Below are positions 45,901 through 54,737 of a stretch of 64,000 nucleotides of DNA, in pieces (position 1 is the first letter of the stretch; every line of letters begins with the position of its first letter). The notes under the pieces are model-generated. The model did no database searches and was not told the origin of the DNA. It saw nothing but the letters and a program-made list of their open reading frames with translations. Source of the stretch: Allorhizobium borbori (GTDB lineage Bacteria > Pseudomonadota > Alphaproteobacteria > Rhizobiales > Rhizobiaceae); NCBI RefSeq assembly GCF_014196535.1, contig NZ_JACIDU010000003.1:186001-250000 (forward strand), in the 5' to 3' direction. Both the position numbers and the translations under genes were made by a program.

Positions 45901-47796
45901 ATGCTCGATACCCTGCGAAAGGCCTCCCAGACCTTCGTTTCCAAACTGCTCCTCATGCTTCTCGTCGTATCGTTCGGCATCTGGGGCGTGTCCAGTTCGC
46001 TCGTTTCGAGCCATGGCGACGCGGTGGTGACGGTCGGCGACCAGGAGGTGAGCGTCAAGGAATTCCAGCTCGCCTATCAGCGCCAGATCGGCGATCTCTC
46101 CCGCCAGTTCGGCATGCGGATTTCCGCCGAGCAGGCGCGCGCCTTCGGCATAGACCAGCAGGTTTATGCCCAGTTGGCGGCCGGCGCAGCACTCGACCAG
46201 CTTTCGGAAAAGATGCGACTCGGTCTTTCCAAGGATCGCCTTGCCGCATTGATCGCCGAAGACCCGTCCTTCAAGGCCGTCAACGGCCAGTTCGACCGCA
46301 CCCTCTTCACGCAGCGCCTGCGCAATGCCGGCCTGAGCGAAAACGACTACATTCTCGAGCGTTCCAAGGTCGCTGTACGCAGCCAGATCGTTGACGCCGT
46401 TTCGGATGGCTTCGCGCCGCCGCAGGTTCTGGCCGACGCGCTGAAGCACTATCGCGACGAAGCCCGCAGCATTGATTACCTCATTCTGAGCTATGCCAAT
46501 ATCTCGCCCGTCAAGGCGCCTGCCGACGATGTGCTCGCGAGCTTTTTCGAAAGCCGCAAGAGCCGCTATCGCGCGCCGGAATATCGCAGCTTTTCCTATC
46601 TGAAGCTTGAACCCTCCGATATCGCCGATGTCGGTGCCATTTCGGAAGATACCATCAAGGCGGAGTTCGACAAGCGCAAGGACAGCTACCGCAAGCCGGA
46701 AACCCGCACCATCGAACAGCTCACCTTCCCGAGCAAGGAAATGGCCGAAGCCGCCGCGCTGGAGCTGAAGAAGGGCGATTCGACCTTCGACAGCCTTGTC
46801 AGCGATCAGGGCAAGACCGCAACCGACGTTCTGCTCGGCGATTTCACCCATGACACGATGCCCGACGCCAAGATTGCCGAGGCAGCCTTTGCCGTGAAGA
46901 AGGATGGCGGCACGACGCCGGTCGTTGAAGGTGCATTCGGTCCGGTCATCGTGCGCGTCTCCAACATTCGCCCGGAAAGCTCGCGCTCGTTCGAGGAAAC
47001 CAAGGCCGAAATCCGCAAGGATCTCGCCGAAGCCGCCGCAGCCGAGGAAATCCAGAGCATCCACGACCGCTATGAAGATCTGCGCGGTGGTGGTTCCTCG
47101 CTGGAGGATGCAGCCCAGCAGCTCAAGCTGAAGGTGGTCACCATCGATGCGATCGACGCCACCGGCAAGGATGACAAGGGCGAAGAAGTGAAAACCCTGC
47201 CGCCGGCCCTTTCGCTGGTGTCGGAAGTGTTCAAGACCGAAATCGGTCAGGAGGCGCTGGCCATCAATCTCGGTCAGGCTGGCTATATCTGGTTCGATGT
47301 CAAGAACATCACGCCGTCGCGCGACCGCACGCTGGATGAAGCCCGCGAAGATGTGGTGGCCGACTGGACAGCCGACCAGCAGCGCCAGACGCTTGCAGCA
47401 CTGGCCGCTTCGCTAAAGGACCGCGTCGAAAAGGGTGAGAAAATCACAGCCGTCGCCGAAGAACTCGGCATTGCCGTCGAAACCAAGTCCGGCGTCCGTC
47501 GCCTTGGCGATGACGCCATTCTCGGGCCGAACGGCATTTCCGCCGCTTTCTCCGGTCCGCTTGGCACCGTGGCCGAGGCCGAAGGCGCCGACAAGCAGAG
47601 CCGCATCCTGCTCGTCGTCACCGACGTATCCGACCAGCCGTCCTTCGATGCGCTGGAAAATCAGGACCAGCAGATCTCCGCCATTGCCAAGGCTGCTGGC
47701 GACGATATCCTCGACCAGATGGTCAACCGCCTGCAGACGGATTACGGCGTGTCGATCAACCGTACCCTCGCCGAACAGGCCATGGTTCTGAGATAA
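45901..47796 (+). CDS. ppiD: Peptidyl-prolyl cis-trans isomerase D-like protein
   Basis: A 631-residue inner-membrane-anchored chaperone with a periplasmic parvulin-type region, helping fold exported proteins. One membrane helix lies at ~15-34 (FVSKLLLMLLVVSFGIWGV). The SurA-like N domain follows (~45-230), then the parvulin-like rotamase region (~245-380, containing VLLGDFTHDTMPDAKIAEAAFAVKK and VEGAFGPVIVRVSNI), and a long C-terminal part. ATG 45901 gives the family start MLDTLRKASQTFVSKL; the earlier TTG frame adds a non-family leader. It precedes trpD by 12 bp, so tryptophan genes may be read from its promoter. Confidence 0.92.
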   Translation: MLDTLRKASQTFVSKLLLMLLVVSFGIWGVSSSLVSSHGDAVVTVGDQEVSVKEFQLAYQRQIGDLSRQFGMRISAEQARAFGIDQQVYAQLAAGAALDQLSEKMRLGLSKDRLAALIAEDPSFKAVNGQFDRTLFTQRLRNAGLSENDYILERSKVAVRSQIVDAVSDGFAPPQVLADALKHYRDEARSIDYLILSYANISPVKAPADDVLASFFESRKSRYRAPEYRSFSYLKLEPSDIADVGAISEDTIKAEFDKRKDSYRKPETRTIEQLTFPSKEMAEAAALELKKGDSTFDSLVSDQGKTATDVLLGDFTHDTMPDAKIAEAAFAVKKDGGTTPVVEGAFGPVIVRVSNIRPESSRSFEETKAEIRKDLAEAAAAEEIQSIHDRYEDLRGGGSSLEDAAQQLKLKVVTIDAIDATGKDDKGEEVKTLPPALSLVSEVFKTEIGQEALAINLGQAGYIWFDVKNITPSRDRTLDEAREDVVADWTADQQRQTLAALAASLKDRVEKGEKITAVAEELGIAVETKSGVRRLGDDAILGPNGISAAFSGPLGTVAEAEGADKQSRILLVVTDVSDQPSFDALENQDQQISAIAKAAGDDILDQMVNRLQTDYGVSINRTLAEQAMVLR

Positions 47797-47808
47797 GGAG
47801 AGGCCATC

Positions 47809-48834
47809 ATGGCTGAGCTGAAGCCGTTCATCGCCAAGGTCGCCAACCGCGAGCCGCTGTTGCGGGAAGAGGCCCGCTCCGCCTTCGATATTCTGATGTC
47901 CGGCGAGGCGACGCCCTCGCAGATCGGTGGCTTCCTGATGGCGCTGCGCGTGCGCGGCGAAACCGTGCCGGAAATTGTCGGTGCGGTCGAAACGATGCGC
48001 GCCAAGATGCTGCGCGTCGAAGCCCCTGACGATGTCGTCGATATCGTCGGAACCGGCGGCGACGGCACCGGCACCTACAACATCTCGACGCTGGCAGCTC
48101 TCATTACCGCCGGTGCCGGTGTGAAGGTTGCCAAGCACGGCAACCGCGCGCTGTCATCCAAGTCAGGCGCGGCAGATGCCCTGTCGGCCCTTGGCGTCAA
48201 TCTGGAGATCGGTCCGGCAGAAATCGGGCGTTGCATTGCGGAGGCCGGCATCGGCTTCATGTTCGCTCAACTGCACCACTCCGCCATGCGTCATGTCGGC
48301 CCGTCGCGCGTCGAACTCGGCACGCGGACGATCTTCAATCTTCTCGGCCCGCTTTCGAACCCTGCGGGCGCGAAACGTCAGCTTCTCGGCGTCTACGCGC
48401 CGCAATGGTGTCAGCCAATTGCCGAAGTGCTGCGCGATCTCGGTTCCGAAACGGTCTGGGTCGTCCACGGTCAGGGCATGGATGAAATCGCCACCACCGG
48501 CACGACGGAGGTGACGGCACTGGAAGATGGCAAGATCCGCTCCTTCCAGCTCACGCCCGCCGATTTCGGCCTGCCAACCGTTACGCTCGCCGATCTCAAG
48601 GGCGGCGATGGCAAGGCCAATGCCGAGGCGCTGCGCACAGTTCTGGCCGGCGCCAGGAATGCCTATCGCGACATTTCCCTGGCCAATGCAGCTGCATCTC
48701 TGGTGATCGCCGGCAAGGCGGAAACCATAGCGGGCGGCATGAAGCTTGCCAACGAATCGCTTGAAAGCGGCAATGCCGCCGCTGCGCTCGACCGGCTCGT
48801 CGCCGTGTCCAACGATGTTCAGGACAAAGCCTGA
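47809..48834 (+). CDS. trpD: Anthranilate phosphoribosyltransferase
   Basis: A 341-residue enzyme transferring phosphoribose from PRPP to anthranilate in tryptophan biosynthesis. The PRPP-binding loop [18 protein letters not shown] and the anthranilate-binding [17 protein letters not shown] are typical. Length is normal. Its stop overlaps the trpC start by one base (TGATG), so the genes are coupled. trpE(G), trpF, trpB and trpA are not in this window. Confidence 0.97.
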   Translation: MAELKPFIAKVANREPLLREEARSAFDILMSGEATPSQIGGFLMALRVRGETVPEIVGAVETMRAKMLRVEAPDDVVDIVGTGGDGTGTYNISTLAALITAGAGVKVAKHGNRALSSKSGAADALSALGVNLEIGPAEIGRCIAEAGIGFMFAQLHHSAMRHVGPSRVELGTRTIFNLLGPLSNPAGAKRQLLGVYAPQWCQPIAEVLRDLGSETVWVVHGQGMDEIATTGTTEVTALEDGKIRSFQLTPADFGLPTVTLADLKGGDGKANAEALRTVLAGARNAYRDISLANAAASLVIAGKAETIAGGMKLANESLESGNAAAALDRLVAVSNDVQDKA

Positions 48835-49637
48835 TGACCGACATTCTCAAGAAGATCGAAGCCTACAAGCGCGAGGAAATCGCCTCCGCCAAAAGTGCCG
48901 TGCCGCTGGCTGACCTCAAGGCTCGCATTTCGGAACAGAGCGCCCCGCGCGGATTTCTCAAGGCGCTGCAGGCGAAGAAGGCCGCGGGCAAGTTCGGCCT
49001 TATCGCGGAAATCAAGAAGGCAAGCCCCTCCAAGGGCCTCATCCGCCCAGACTTCGATCCGCCTGCGCTTGCCAAGGCCTACGAGGCCGGTGGTGCTGCG
49101 TGCCTTTCCGTGCTGACCGACAAGCCAAGCTTCCAGGGAGCACCGGAATTCCTCACCGCCGCCCGCGCGGCCTGCTCACTTCCGGCGTTGCGCAAGGATT
49201 TCCTGTTCGAGACCTATCAGGTGAACGAGGCGCGCGCCTGGGGGGCCGATTGCATCCTCATCATCATGGCTTCACTCTCCGACGACGACGCAAAGCGCCT
49301 CGAGGACGAAGCCTTCGCGCTTGGCATGGATGTTCTTGTCGAAGTTCATGACGAAGAGGAGATGGAGCGGGCGCTCAGGCTTGCCTCGCCGCTCATCGGC
49401 GTCAATAACCGCAACCTGCGCACCTTTGAGGTCGATATAGCCAACAGCGAACGGCTTGCCGCCATGGTGCCCTCCGACCGGGTCCTGGTCGGCGAAAGCG
49501 GCATTTTCACCTTTGCCGATTGCGAACGGCTCAAAAAGGCTGGCATTTCCACCTTCCTCGTCGGCGAAAGCCTGATGCGCAAGGACGACGTTACGGCGGC
49601 CACCGAACTGCTGCTGAACGGCACGGTCACCGCCTGA
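48834..49637 (+). CDS. trpC: Indole-3-glycerol phosphate synthase
   Basis: A 267-residue TIM-barrel enzyme that closes the indole ring. The start [16 protein letters not shown] and the signature [21 protein letters not shown] are present, as are [13 protein letters not shown] and the phosphate-binding end ...[30 protein letters not shown]. It overlaps trpD by one base and moaC by one base. Confidence 0.97.
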   Translation: MTDILKKIEAYKREEIASAKSAVPLADLKARISEQSAPRGFLKALQAKKAAGKFGLIAEIKKASPSKGLIRPDFDPPALAKAYEAGGAACLSVLTDKPSFQGAPEFLTAARAACSLPALRKDFLFETYQVNEARAWGADCILIIMASLSDDDAKRLEDEAFALGMDVLVEVHDEEEMERALRLASPLIGVNNRNLRTFEVDIANSERLAAMVPSDRVLVGESGIFTFADCERLKKAGISTFLVGESLMRKDDVTAATELLLNGTVTA

Positions 49638-50128
49638 TGGGCACGGCCGGCGATCTCACCCACCTCAATGCCGCCGGCGAGGCGAACATGGTGGATGTGG
49701 GCGGCAAGGCCGAGACCGTGCGCGAAGCCACCGCCGAAGGCCATGTGCGGATGCAGCCGGAAACGCTGACCGCCATCCTTGCCGGCGACGCCAAGAAGGG
49801 CGATGTCATCGGCACCGCCCGGCTGGCCGGCATCATGGCCGCCAAGAAGACTGCCGACCTCATTCCACTCTGCCATCCGCTGGCGCTCAGCAAAGTCGCG
49901 GTGGAGATTACCGAGGACGCCACACTGCCCGGCCTTCGCGTATCAGCCACGGTCAAGCTGACAGGCCGTACCGGCGTCGAGATGGAAGCGCTGACGGCTG
50001 TCTCCGTCGCCTGCCTGACGATCTACGACATGGCCAAGGCCATCGAGAAAGGCATGGAAATCGGCGGCGTTCGACTGGTGGCAAAAAGCGGCGGAAAATC
50101 CGGCGAATATCGCCGCGAGGTTGATTGA
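49637..50128 (+). CDS. moaC: Cyclic pyranopterin monophosphate synthase MoaC
   Basis: A 163-residue enzyme acting in the first step of molybdenum cofactor synthesis. The family segments [35 protein letters not shown] and [22 protein letters not shown] are intact, with the active-site Lys and His. ATG 49637 overlaps the trpC stop (TGATG), and MoeA starts one base after its own stop, so trpD-trpC-moaC-moeA is one translationally coupled operon. The partner MoaA is not in the window. Confidence 0.97.
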   Translation: MGTAGDLTHLNAAGEANMVDVGGKAETVREATAEGHVRMQPETLTAILAGDAKKGDVIGTARLAGIMAAKKTADLIPLCHPLALSKVAVEITEDATLPGLRVSATVKLTGRTGVEMEALTAVSVACLTIYDMAKAIEKGMEIGGVRLVAKSGGKSGEYRREVD

Positions 50129-50129
50129 G

Positions 50130-51341
50130 ATGGCGCTCATTCCGGTCGATGAAGCGCTGGCCCGCATTCTGGAACATGCGCATCCCTTAACGGAAGCGGA
50201 AACGCTTCCCCTTACGCAGGCCGATGGCCGGGTTCTCGCCGAAGATCTCGCCGCCCGGTTGACCCAGCCCCCCTTCGACGCTTCCGCAATGGATGGTTAC
50301 GCCGTTCGCGCAGAAGACGCCACCGAGGGCGCCGAGCTTGCCGTCATCGGCGTCTCCGCAGCCGGTGGCGCGTGGCGGGGCGTGCTTGGAAGAGGACAGG
50401 CGGTTCGCATCTTCACCGGTGCGCCCGTGCCCGCCAGTGCCGATAGTATCGTCATTCAGGAAGACACCGAACGGCTGGGCGACAACCGCATCCGCGTGAC
50501 AGCGAAAGCCGTACCCGGTCGCCATATCCGCCGCAAGGGGCAGGATTTTGCCGAGGGCGAAGCCGTTCTGAAAGCCGGAACGGTAATGGACTATGCGCGG
50601 CTGATGCTCGCCGCCGCGATGGACCACGCCACGCTCTCCGTCCGCCGCAGGCCTCTGGTCGCCATTCTCGCCACGGGTGATGAACTCGTGCGTCCCGGCG
50701 AAATGCGCGGCCCCGACCAGATCGTCGCCTCGAGCCTCTATGGAACGGCGGCATTTGCAAAAGCTGCGGGTGCCGACGTGCTTGATCTCGGCATCGCCCG
50801 CGACGCGCAGGACGACATCGCCGCCGCGATCCGCAGGGCCGTAGCGGCAAGGGCCGACATTCTCGTGACACTCGGCGGCGCATCGGTCGGCGATCACGAT
50901 CTCGTCCAGCCGGTTCTCACGGATCTCGGCATGGTGCTGGATTTCTGGCGGATCGCCATGCGTCCCGGCAAGCCACTCATGGTTGGACGGCTCGGCGCCA
51001 TGCAGGTGCTTGGCCTGCCCGGCAACCCGGTTTCGACGCTGGTCTGCTCGCTGCTCTTCCTCGAACCGCTCATTCGCCGCCGCGCCTGTCTGCCCCCCTT
51101 CAAGCGGACGGCGACTGCCCTTGCCACCACCGATCTCGCGGCCAACGACCACCGGCAGGATTACTTGCGCGCCCGGCTGGAAGTCGATGCCAAAGGCCAA
51201 CTGCGTGTGACGCCCGCGCCGAAGCAGGATTCGTCCCAGACGAAAATCCTCGCGAATTCCGACTGCCTGATTATCCGCCCACCAAACGCGTCGTCACTTC
51301 CGGCAGGGAGTCCCTGCCCCATTCTGCTTCTACGGCCTTGA
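50130..51341 (+). CDS. moeA: Molybdopterin molybdenumtransferase MoeA
   Basis: A 403-residue enzyme inserting molybdenum into molybdopterin. The N-terminal domain contains PFDASAMDGYAVRAEDA and the GAPVPASADSIVIQEDTE loop. The central MoCF-binding domain has VTLGGASVGDHDLVQPVLTDL with the catalytic GG(A)SVG motif and PGKPLMVGRLGAMQVLGLPGNPVS. The C-terminal domain is normal length. In most rhizobia the next gene is lexA; here a bestrophin follows 54 bp later. Confidence 0.95.
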   Translation: MALIPVDEALARILEHAHPLTEAETLPLTQADGRVLAEDLAARLTQPPFDASAMDGYAVRAEDATEGAELAVIGVSAAGGAWRGVLGRGQAVRIFTGAPVPASADSIVIQEDTERLGDNRIRVTAKAVPGRHIRRKGQDFAEGEAVLKAGTVMDYARLMLAAAMDHATLSVRRRPLVAILATGDELVRPGEMRGPDQIVASSLYGTAAFAKAAGADVLDLGIARDAQDDIAAAIRRAVAARADILVTLGGASVGDHDLVQPVLTDLGMVLDFWRIAMRPGKPLMVGRLGAMQVLGLPGNPVSTLVCSLLFLEPLIRRRACLPPFKRTATALATTDLAANDHRQDYLRARLEVDAKGQLRVTPAPKQDSSQTKILANSDCLIIRPPNASSLPAGSPCPILLLRP

Positions 51342-51395
51342 GTGCCCTGTCAATTTCGCCTACAGGAAATTATATTTCCCAAGAGATAATGCCCA

Positions 51396-52316
51396 ATGAT
51401 CGTCCATCCCCGCCCGACCCTTCTCAAACTGTTCTTTATCCGGCGTGGCACGATGATCCGGAAAATCTGGCCGCAATTGCTGGCGGTGGCGCTGATGTCG
51501 GCGGCCATCGTCTATATCCATCACATCAAGCCGGACTACCTGCCGTTCTACAACAGTTCCGGCCCGTTCACGCTGCTCGGCATCGCCCTGTCGATCTTCC
51601 TCAGCTTCCGCAATAATGCCTGCTACGATCGCTGGTGGGAGGCGCGCAAGCAATGGGGTGACATGATCCATGTCAGCCGCGTCATCATTCGCCAGACCAT
51701 GGTGTTGTCCGGTACGGAGGAAGGCGAGCGCATCCGTGAGCGGGTTCTCCGTCTGGTCATGACGCATATCCAGGCCATGGTGCCGCATCTGCGCCCGAGC
51801 GCGGAAAACAAGGCGCTGTCGATGCTTTCCGGTGCGCTTCTGGAGCGCTACAAGGTCAGCCGCAACCCGCCGGCCGCTATTCTGGAAGAGGTGTCATCCG
51901 AACTTGCGGGCGCCATGCGCAAGGGTCTCATCAGCGACATTTCCTTCCAGATGATCGACAACACGATCACGCATCTCGCCCACACGCAGGTCGCCTGCGA
52001 GCGTATTCTGCTGACACCGGTACCCTTCGGTTATTCTCTGCTGCTTCACCGCACGGCCTATATCTTCTGCTTCCTCCTGCCCTTCGGCTTCGCCGATCTT
52101 CTGTCATGGTCCACACCGATTGCAGCAGCGCTGGTCGCCTACACCTTCTTCGGGCTGGATGCGCTGGGCGACGAACTGGAAGACCCGTTCGGCACCGAAG
52201 AAAACGACCTGCCACTCGCCGCCATGGCTGAAATAGCCGGTCTCTCCATTCGAGAGGCACTGGGCGAAAAAGACCTGCCCCCCCTGCCGCAGCCGAACGA
52301 CTTTCTGCTGCTTTGA
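51396..52316 (+). CDS. Bestrophin family membrane protein
   Basis: A 306-residue protein of the bestrophin / UPF0187 family (PF01062), pentameric anion channels. The start MIVHPRPTLLKLFFIRRGTMIRKIWPQLL matches, with membrane helices at ~23-42, ~51-70 and ~205-260 (LLLHRTAYIFCFLLPFGFADLL), and the conserved PFGTEENDLPLAAMAEI region near the C-terminus that lines the channel neck. Bacterial members conduct chloride or unknown anions. It lies 54 bp after moeA. Confidence 0.9.
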   Translation: MIVHPRPTLLKLFFIRRGTMIRKIWPQLLAVALMSAAIVYIHHIKPDYLPFYNSSGPFTLLGIALSIFLSFRNNACYDRWWEARKQWGDMIHVSRVIIRQTMVLSGTEEGERIRERVLRLVMTHIQAMVPHLRPSAENKALSMLSGALLERYKVSRNPPAAILEEVSSELAGAMRKGLISDISFQMIDNTITHLAHTQVACERILLTPVPFGYSLLLHRTAYIFCFLLPFGFADLLSWSTPIAAALVAYTFFGLDALGDELEDPFGTEENDLPLAAMAEIAGLSIREALGEKDLPPLPQPNDFLLL

Positions 52317-52349
52317 GCGTATGCTGATGGCGTTTTCGGAGGAAACGCC

Positions 52350-52883
52350 ATGCTTGAGCCCATGCCCCTTTCCGATGTGTACAAATATATCGAGCCGGGT
52401 CCGGTCGTTCTGCTCACCACGCGCTACCGTGGCAAGCCGAATGTCATGACGCTCTCCTGGCACATGATGATGGAATTCACGCCGCCCACGCTTGCCTGCC
52501 TAGTTTCCTCCGGCGACTACAGTTTCAAAGGACTGAAAAGGGGCCGCGAATGCGTGATCGCCATTCCCGATGTGGCCATGGCGCGATCCGTGGTCGGGAT
52601 CGGCAATTGCTCCGGCGCAGATGTCGACAAGTTCGAGCGTTTCGGTCTGACGGCGCTGCCGGCGAAGATCGTGGCGCCGCCGCTGCTTGGCGAGTGCTTC
52701 GTGAACATCGAGTGCAGGGTCGTCGACACGACGCTGGTCAACCGCTTCAATCTCTTCGTCCTCGAAGCCATCGCCGCCTGGCGAATGGCGGATGCGGACC
52801 AACGGAAAACCATCCACCATCGCGGCTATGGCCGTTTTGCCGTGGATGGGGAGATTATCACGCTTCCTTCACGGATGCCGTGA
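52350..52883 (+). CDS. Flavin reductase family protein (FMN-binding)
   Basis: A 177-residue flavoprotein of PF01613, which reduce flavin with NAD(P)H or bind FMN as two-component oxygenase partners. The FMN pattern VMTLSWHMMMEFTPPTLACLVS and ECVIAIPDVAMARSVVGIGNC is typical. It has three cysteines near the middle but no metal pattern. It follows bestrophin by 33 bp. The actual substrate is unknown, and it lies just before the glycine riboswitch. Confidence 0.85.
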   Translation: MLEPMPLSDVYKYIEPGPVVLLTTRYRGKPNVMTLSWHMMMEFTPPTLACLVSSGDYSFKGLKRGRECVIAIPDVAMARSVVGIGNCSGADVDKFERFGLTALPAKIVAPPLLGECFVNIECRVVDTTLVNRFNLFVLEAIAAWRMADADQRKTIHHRGYGRFAVDGEIITLPSRMP

Positions 52884-52967
52884 CACGACCAGCGCTGGGG
52901 AAAAGCGCACGCGTGCACTTTGCCTCTTGCCAAGCCACCCCTGAGCCGGATAATGGCGGCATAGTCT

Positions 52968-53136
52968 GTTGGGAGAAGCCGGGGTTTGCCTCCGGTGCCG
53001 AAGGAGCAACCGCCCCGGAAACTCTCAGGCAAAAGGACCAGCAGACGGTCATACGACTCTGGAGAGTAGCCTGTCTTTCACGGACCGGCTCGCCGAAGGG
53101 ATAACAATCTCAGGCGACAAGGACAGAGGGGGCTCG
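52968..53136 (+). promoter_or_regulatory. Tandem glycine riboswitch (gcvT element)
   Basis: Two glycine aptamers lie upstream of gcvT. The first starts at GGGAGAAGCC (52971) and contains the conserved GCCGAAGGAGCAACCGCCC core with CTCAGGCAAAAGGACC and ends with ACTCTGGAGAG at 53056-53066. The second runs from about 53067 to 53136 and repeats the core as GCCGAAGGGATAACAATC and CTCAGGCGACAAGGACAG. The tandem aptamer is the classical arrangement that turns on gcv genes when glycine is in excess. The start of gcvT is 74 bp after the second aptamer. Confidence 0.92.
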
Positions 53137-53209
53137 AAATCCGGATGCACGATCCTGCATGCGACTGTTACGAGCCAGCGCGATAATACGCGCAACCTTG
53201 GAGGCGTTC

Positions 53210-54349
53210 TTGACCGAGACGGCAGACCTGAAAACCACTCCCCTTCATGCCCTTCACATTTCGCTCGGTGCGCGCATGGTGCCCTTTGCGGGCTATGACA
53301 TGCCGGTTCAATATCCTGCCGGCGTGCTGAAGGAACACCTCCAGACCCGCGCCAGCGCCGGTCTGTTCGACGTGTCCCACATGGGTCAGGTCATCGTTCG
53401 TGCCAGGTCAGGCAATAATGAGGATGCAGCGCTTGCGCTCGAAAGCCTCGTTCCGGTCGATGTACTCGCCGTCAAGCCCGGCCGCCAGCGCTATGCTCTC
53501 TTCACCAATGAAGCCGGCGGCATTCTGGACGATCTGATGATCGTCAATATGGGCGACCACTTCTATATCGTCGTCAACGCCGCCTGCAAGGAAGCCGACC
53601 TCGCGCACATGCAAGCAAAGCTGTCCGCAACCTGCGACGTGACCGCCCATTTTGACCGCGGCCTGCTGGCGCTTCAGGGCCCGAAGGCCGAAGCCGCTCT
53701 GGCCCGTCTCGCGCCTGAAGTGGCCGAGATGAAATTCATGGATGCCCGCGCGCTGACAATCCTCGGGGCGGCCTGCGTCGTGTCGCGCACCGGCTATTCC
53801 GGTGAAGACGGTTACGAAATTTCGGTTCCCGCCGAGAAGACCACGGAAATTGCCGAAGCCCTTCTCGCGATGGACGAAGTCGAGCCGATTGGCCTTGGTG
53901 CACGCGATTCGCTGCGCCTCGAAGCCGGCCTCTGCCTTTATGGCAACGATATCGACACGACCACGACGCCTGTCGAGGCGGCGCTGGAATGGGCGATGCA
54001 GAAGGCGCGGCGCACCGGTGGCGCCCGTGAAGGTGGCTTCCCCGGCGCCAAAATCATACTCGCCCAGCTCGATGGTGGTGCGTCACGCCGCCGGGTTGGC
54101 CTCAAGGCCGGGGGCAAGGCCCCGGTGCGCGGTCACTCGAAACTTTTTGCCGATGCCGAGGGCAAGACCCTGATCGGTGAAGTCACCTCCGGCGGTTTCG
54201 GCCCGTCGGTCGAAGGTCCGGTGGCGATGGGCTATCTGCCCATGGCCTACGCCGCCATCGGAACCGTTGTTTACGCCGAGGTTCGCGGCAAGTTCCTGCC
54301 CATGACGGTCGCGGCCCTTCCCTTCATCACGCCCACCTACAAACGCTAA
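53210..54349 (+). CDS. gcvT: Glycine cleavage system aminomethyltransferase (T protein)
   Basis: A 379-residue enzyme moving the methylene group to tetrahydrofolate. Core segments are [30 protein letters not shown] and [13 protein letters not shown] with the folate-binding region, and [12 protein letters not shown] later. The start is TTG at 53210, preceded by GGAGG six bases upstream; the in-frame ATG at 53159 has no good ribosome site and lies directly behind the riboswitch. It is the first gene of gcvT-gcvH-gcvP. Confidence 0.95.
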   Translation: MTETADLKTTPLHALHISLGARMVPFAGYDMPVQYPAGVLKEHLQTRASAGLFDVSHMGQVIVRARSGNNEDAALALESLVPVDVLAVKPGRQRYALFTNEAGGILDDLMIVNMGDHFYIVVNAACKEADLAHMQAKLSATCDVTAHFDRGLLALQGPKAEAALARLAPEVAEMKFMDARALTILGAACVVSRTGYSGEDGYEISVPAEKTTEIAEALLAMDEVEPIGLGARDSLRLEAGLCLYGNDIDTTTTPVEAALEWAMQKARRTGGAREGGFPGAKIILAQLDGGASRRRVGLKAGGKAPVRGHSKLFADAEGKTLIGEVTSGGFGPSVEGPVAMGYLPMAYAAIGTVVYAEVRGKFLPMTVAALPFITPTYKR

Positions 54350-54374
54350 CTTCCCAGTTTCCCGGAGAGAACCC

Positions 54375-54737
54375 ATGCTGAAATTCACCGAAGAACACGA
54401 ATGGCTGAAGCTTGAAGGCGATGTCGCCACTGTCGGCATTACCCAGCACGCCGCTGAACAGCTCGGCGACCTCGTGTTCGTGGAACTGCCGGAAGAAGGC
54501 TCGACCTTCGAGAAGAACGCCGAAGCCGCGACCGTCGAAAGCGTCAAGGCCGCCTCCGACGTCTATTGTCCGCTGGCCGGCGAAGTGGTCGAGATCAACC
54601 AGGCCATCGTCGACGATCCGTCGCTGGTCAATTCCGATCCGCAGGGCGCTGGCTGGTTCTTCAAGCTGAAGCTCGCCAATGTGGCCGATATCGAAGGTCT
54701 GCTGGACGAAGCTGCCTACAAGGATCTGATTGCCTGA
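54375..54737 (+). CDS. gcvH: Glycine cleavage system H protein
   Basis: A 120-residue lipoyl carrier that shuttles the aminomethyl group between P, T and L proteins. The lipoylated Lys58 is in [20 protein letters not shown]. The fold and length are normal. Its stop TGA overlaps the gcvP ATG by one base (TGATG). Confidence 0.98.
   Translation: MLKFTEEHEWLKLEGDVATVGITQHAAEQLGDLVFVELPEEGSTFEKNAEAATVESVKAASDVYCPLAGEVVEINQAIVDDPSLVNSDPQGAGWFFKLKLANVADIEGLLDEAAYKDLIA

Noticed and set aside
45844-47064. Minus-strand open frame of 406 codons
   Set aside because: Antisense to ppiD.
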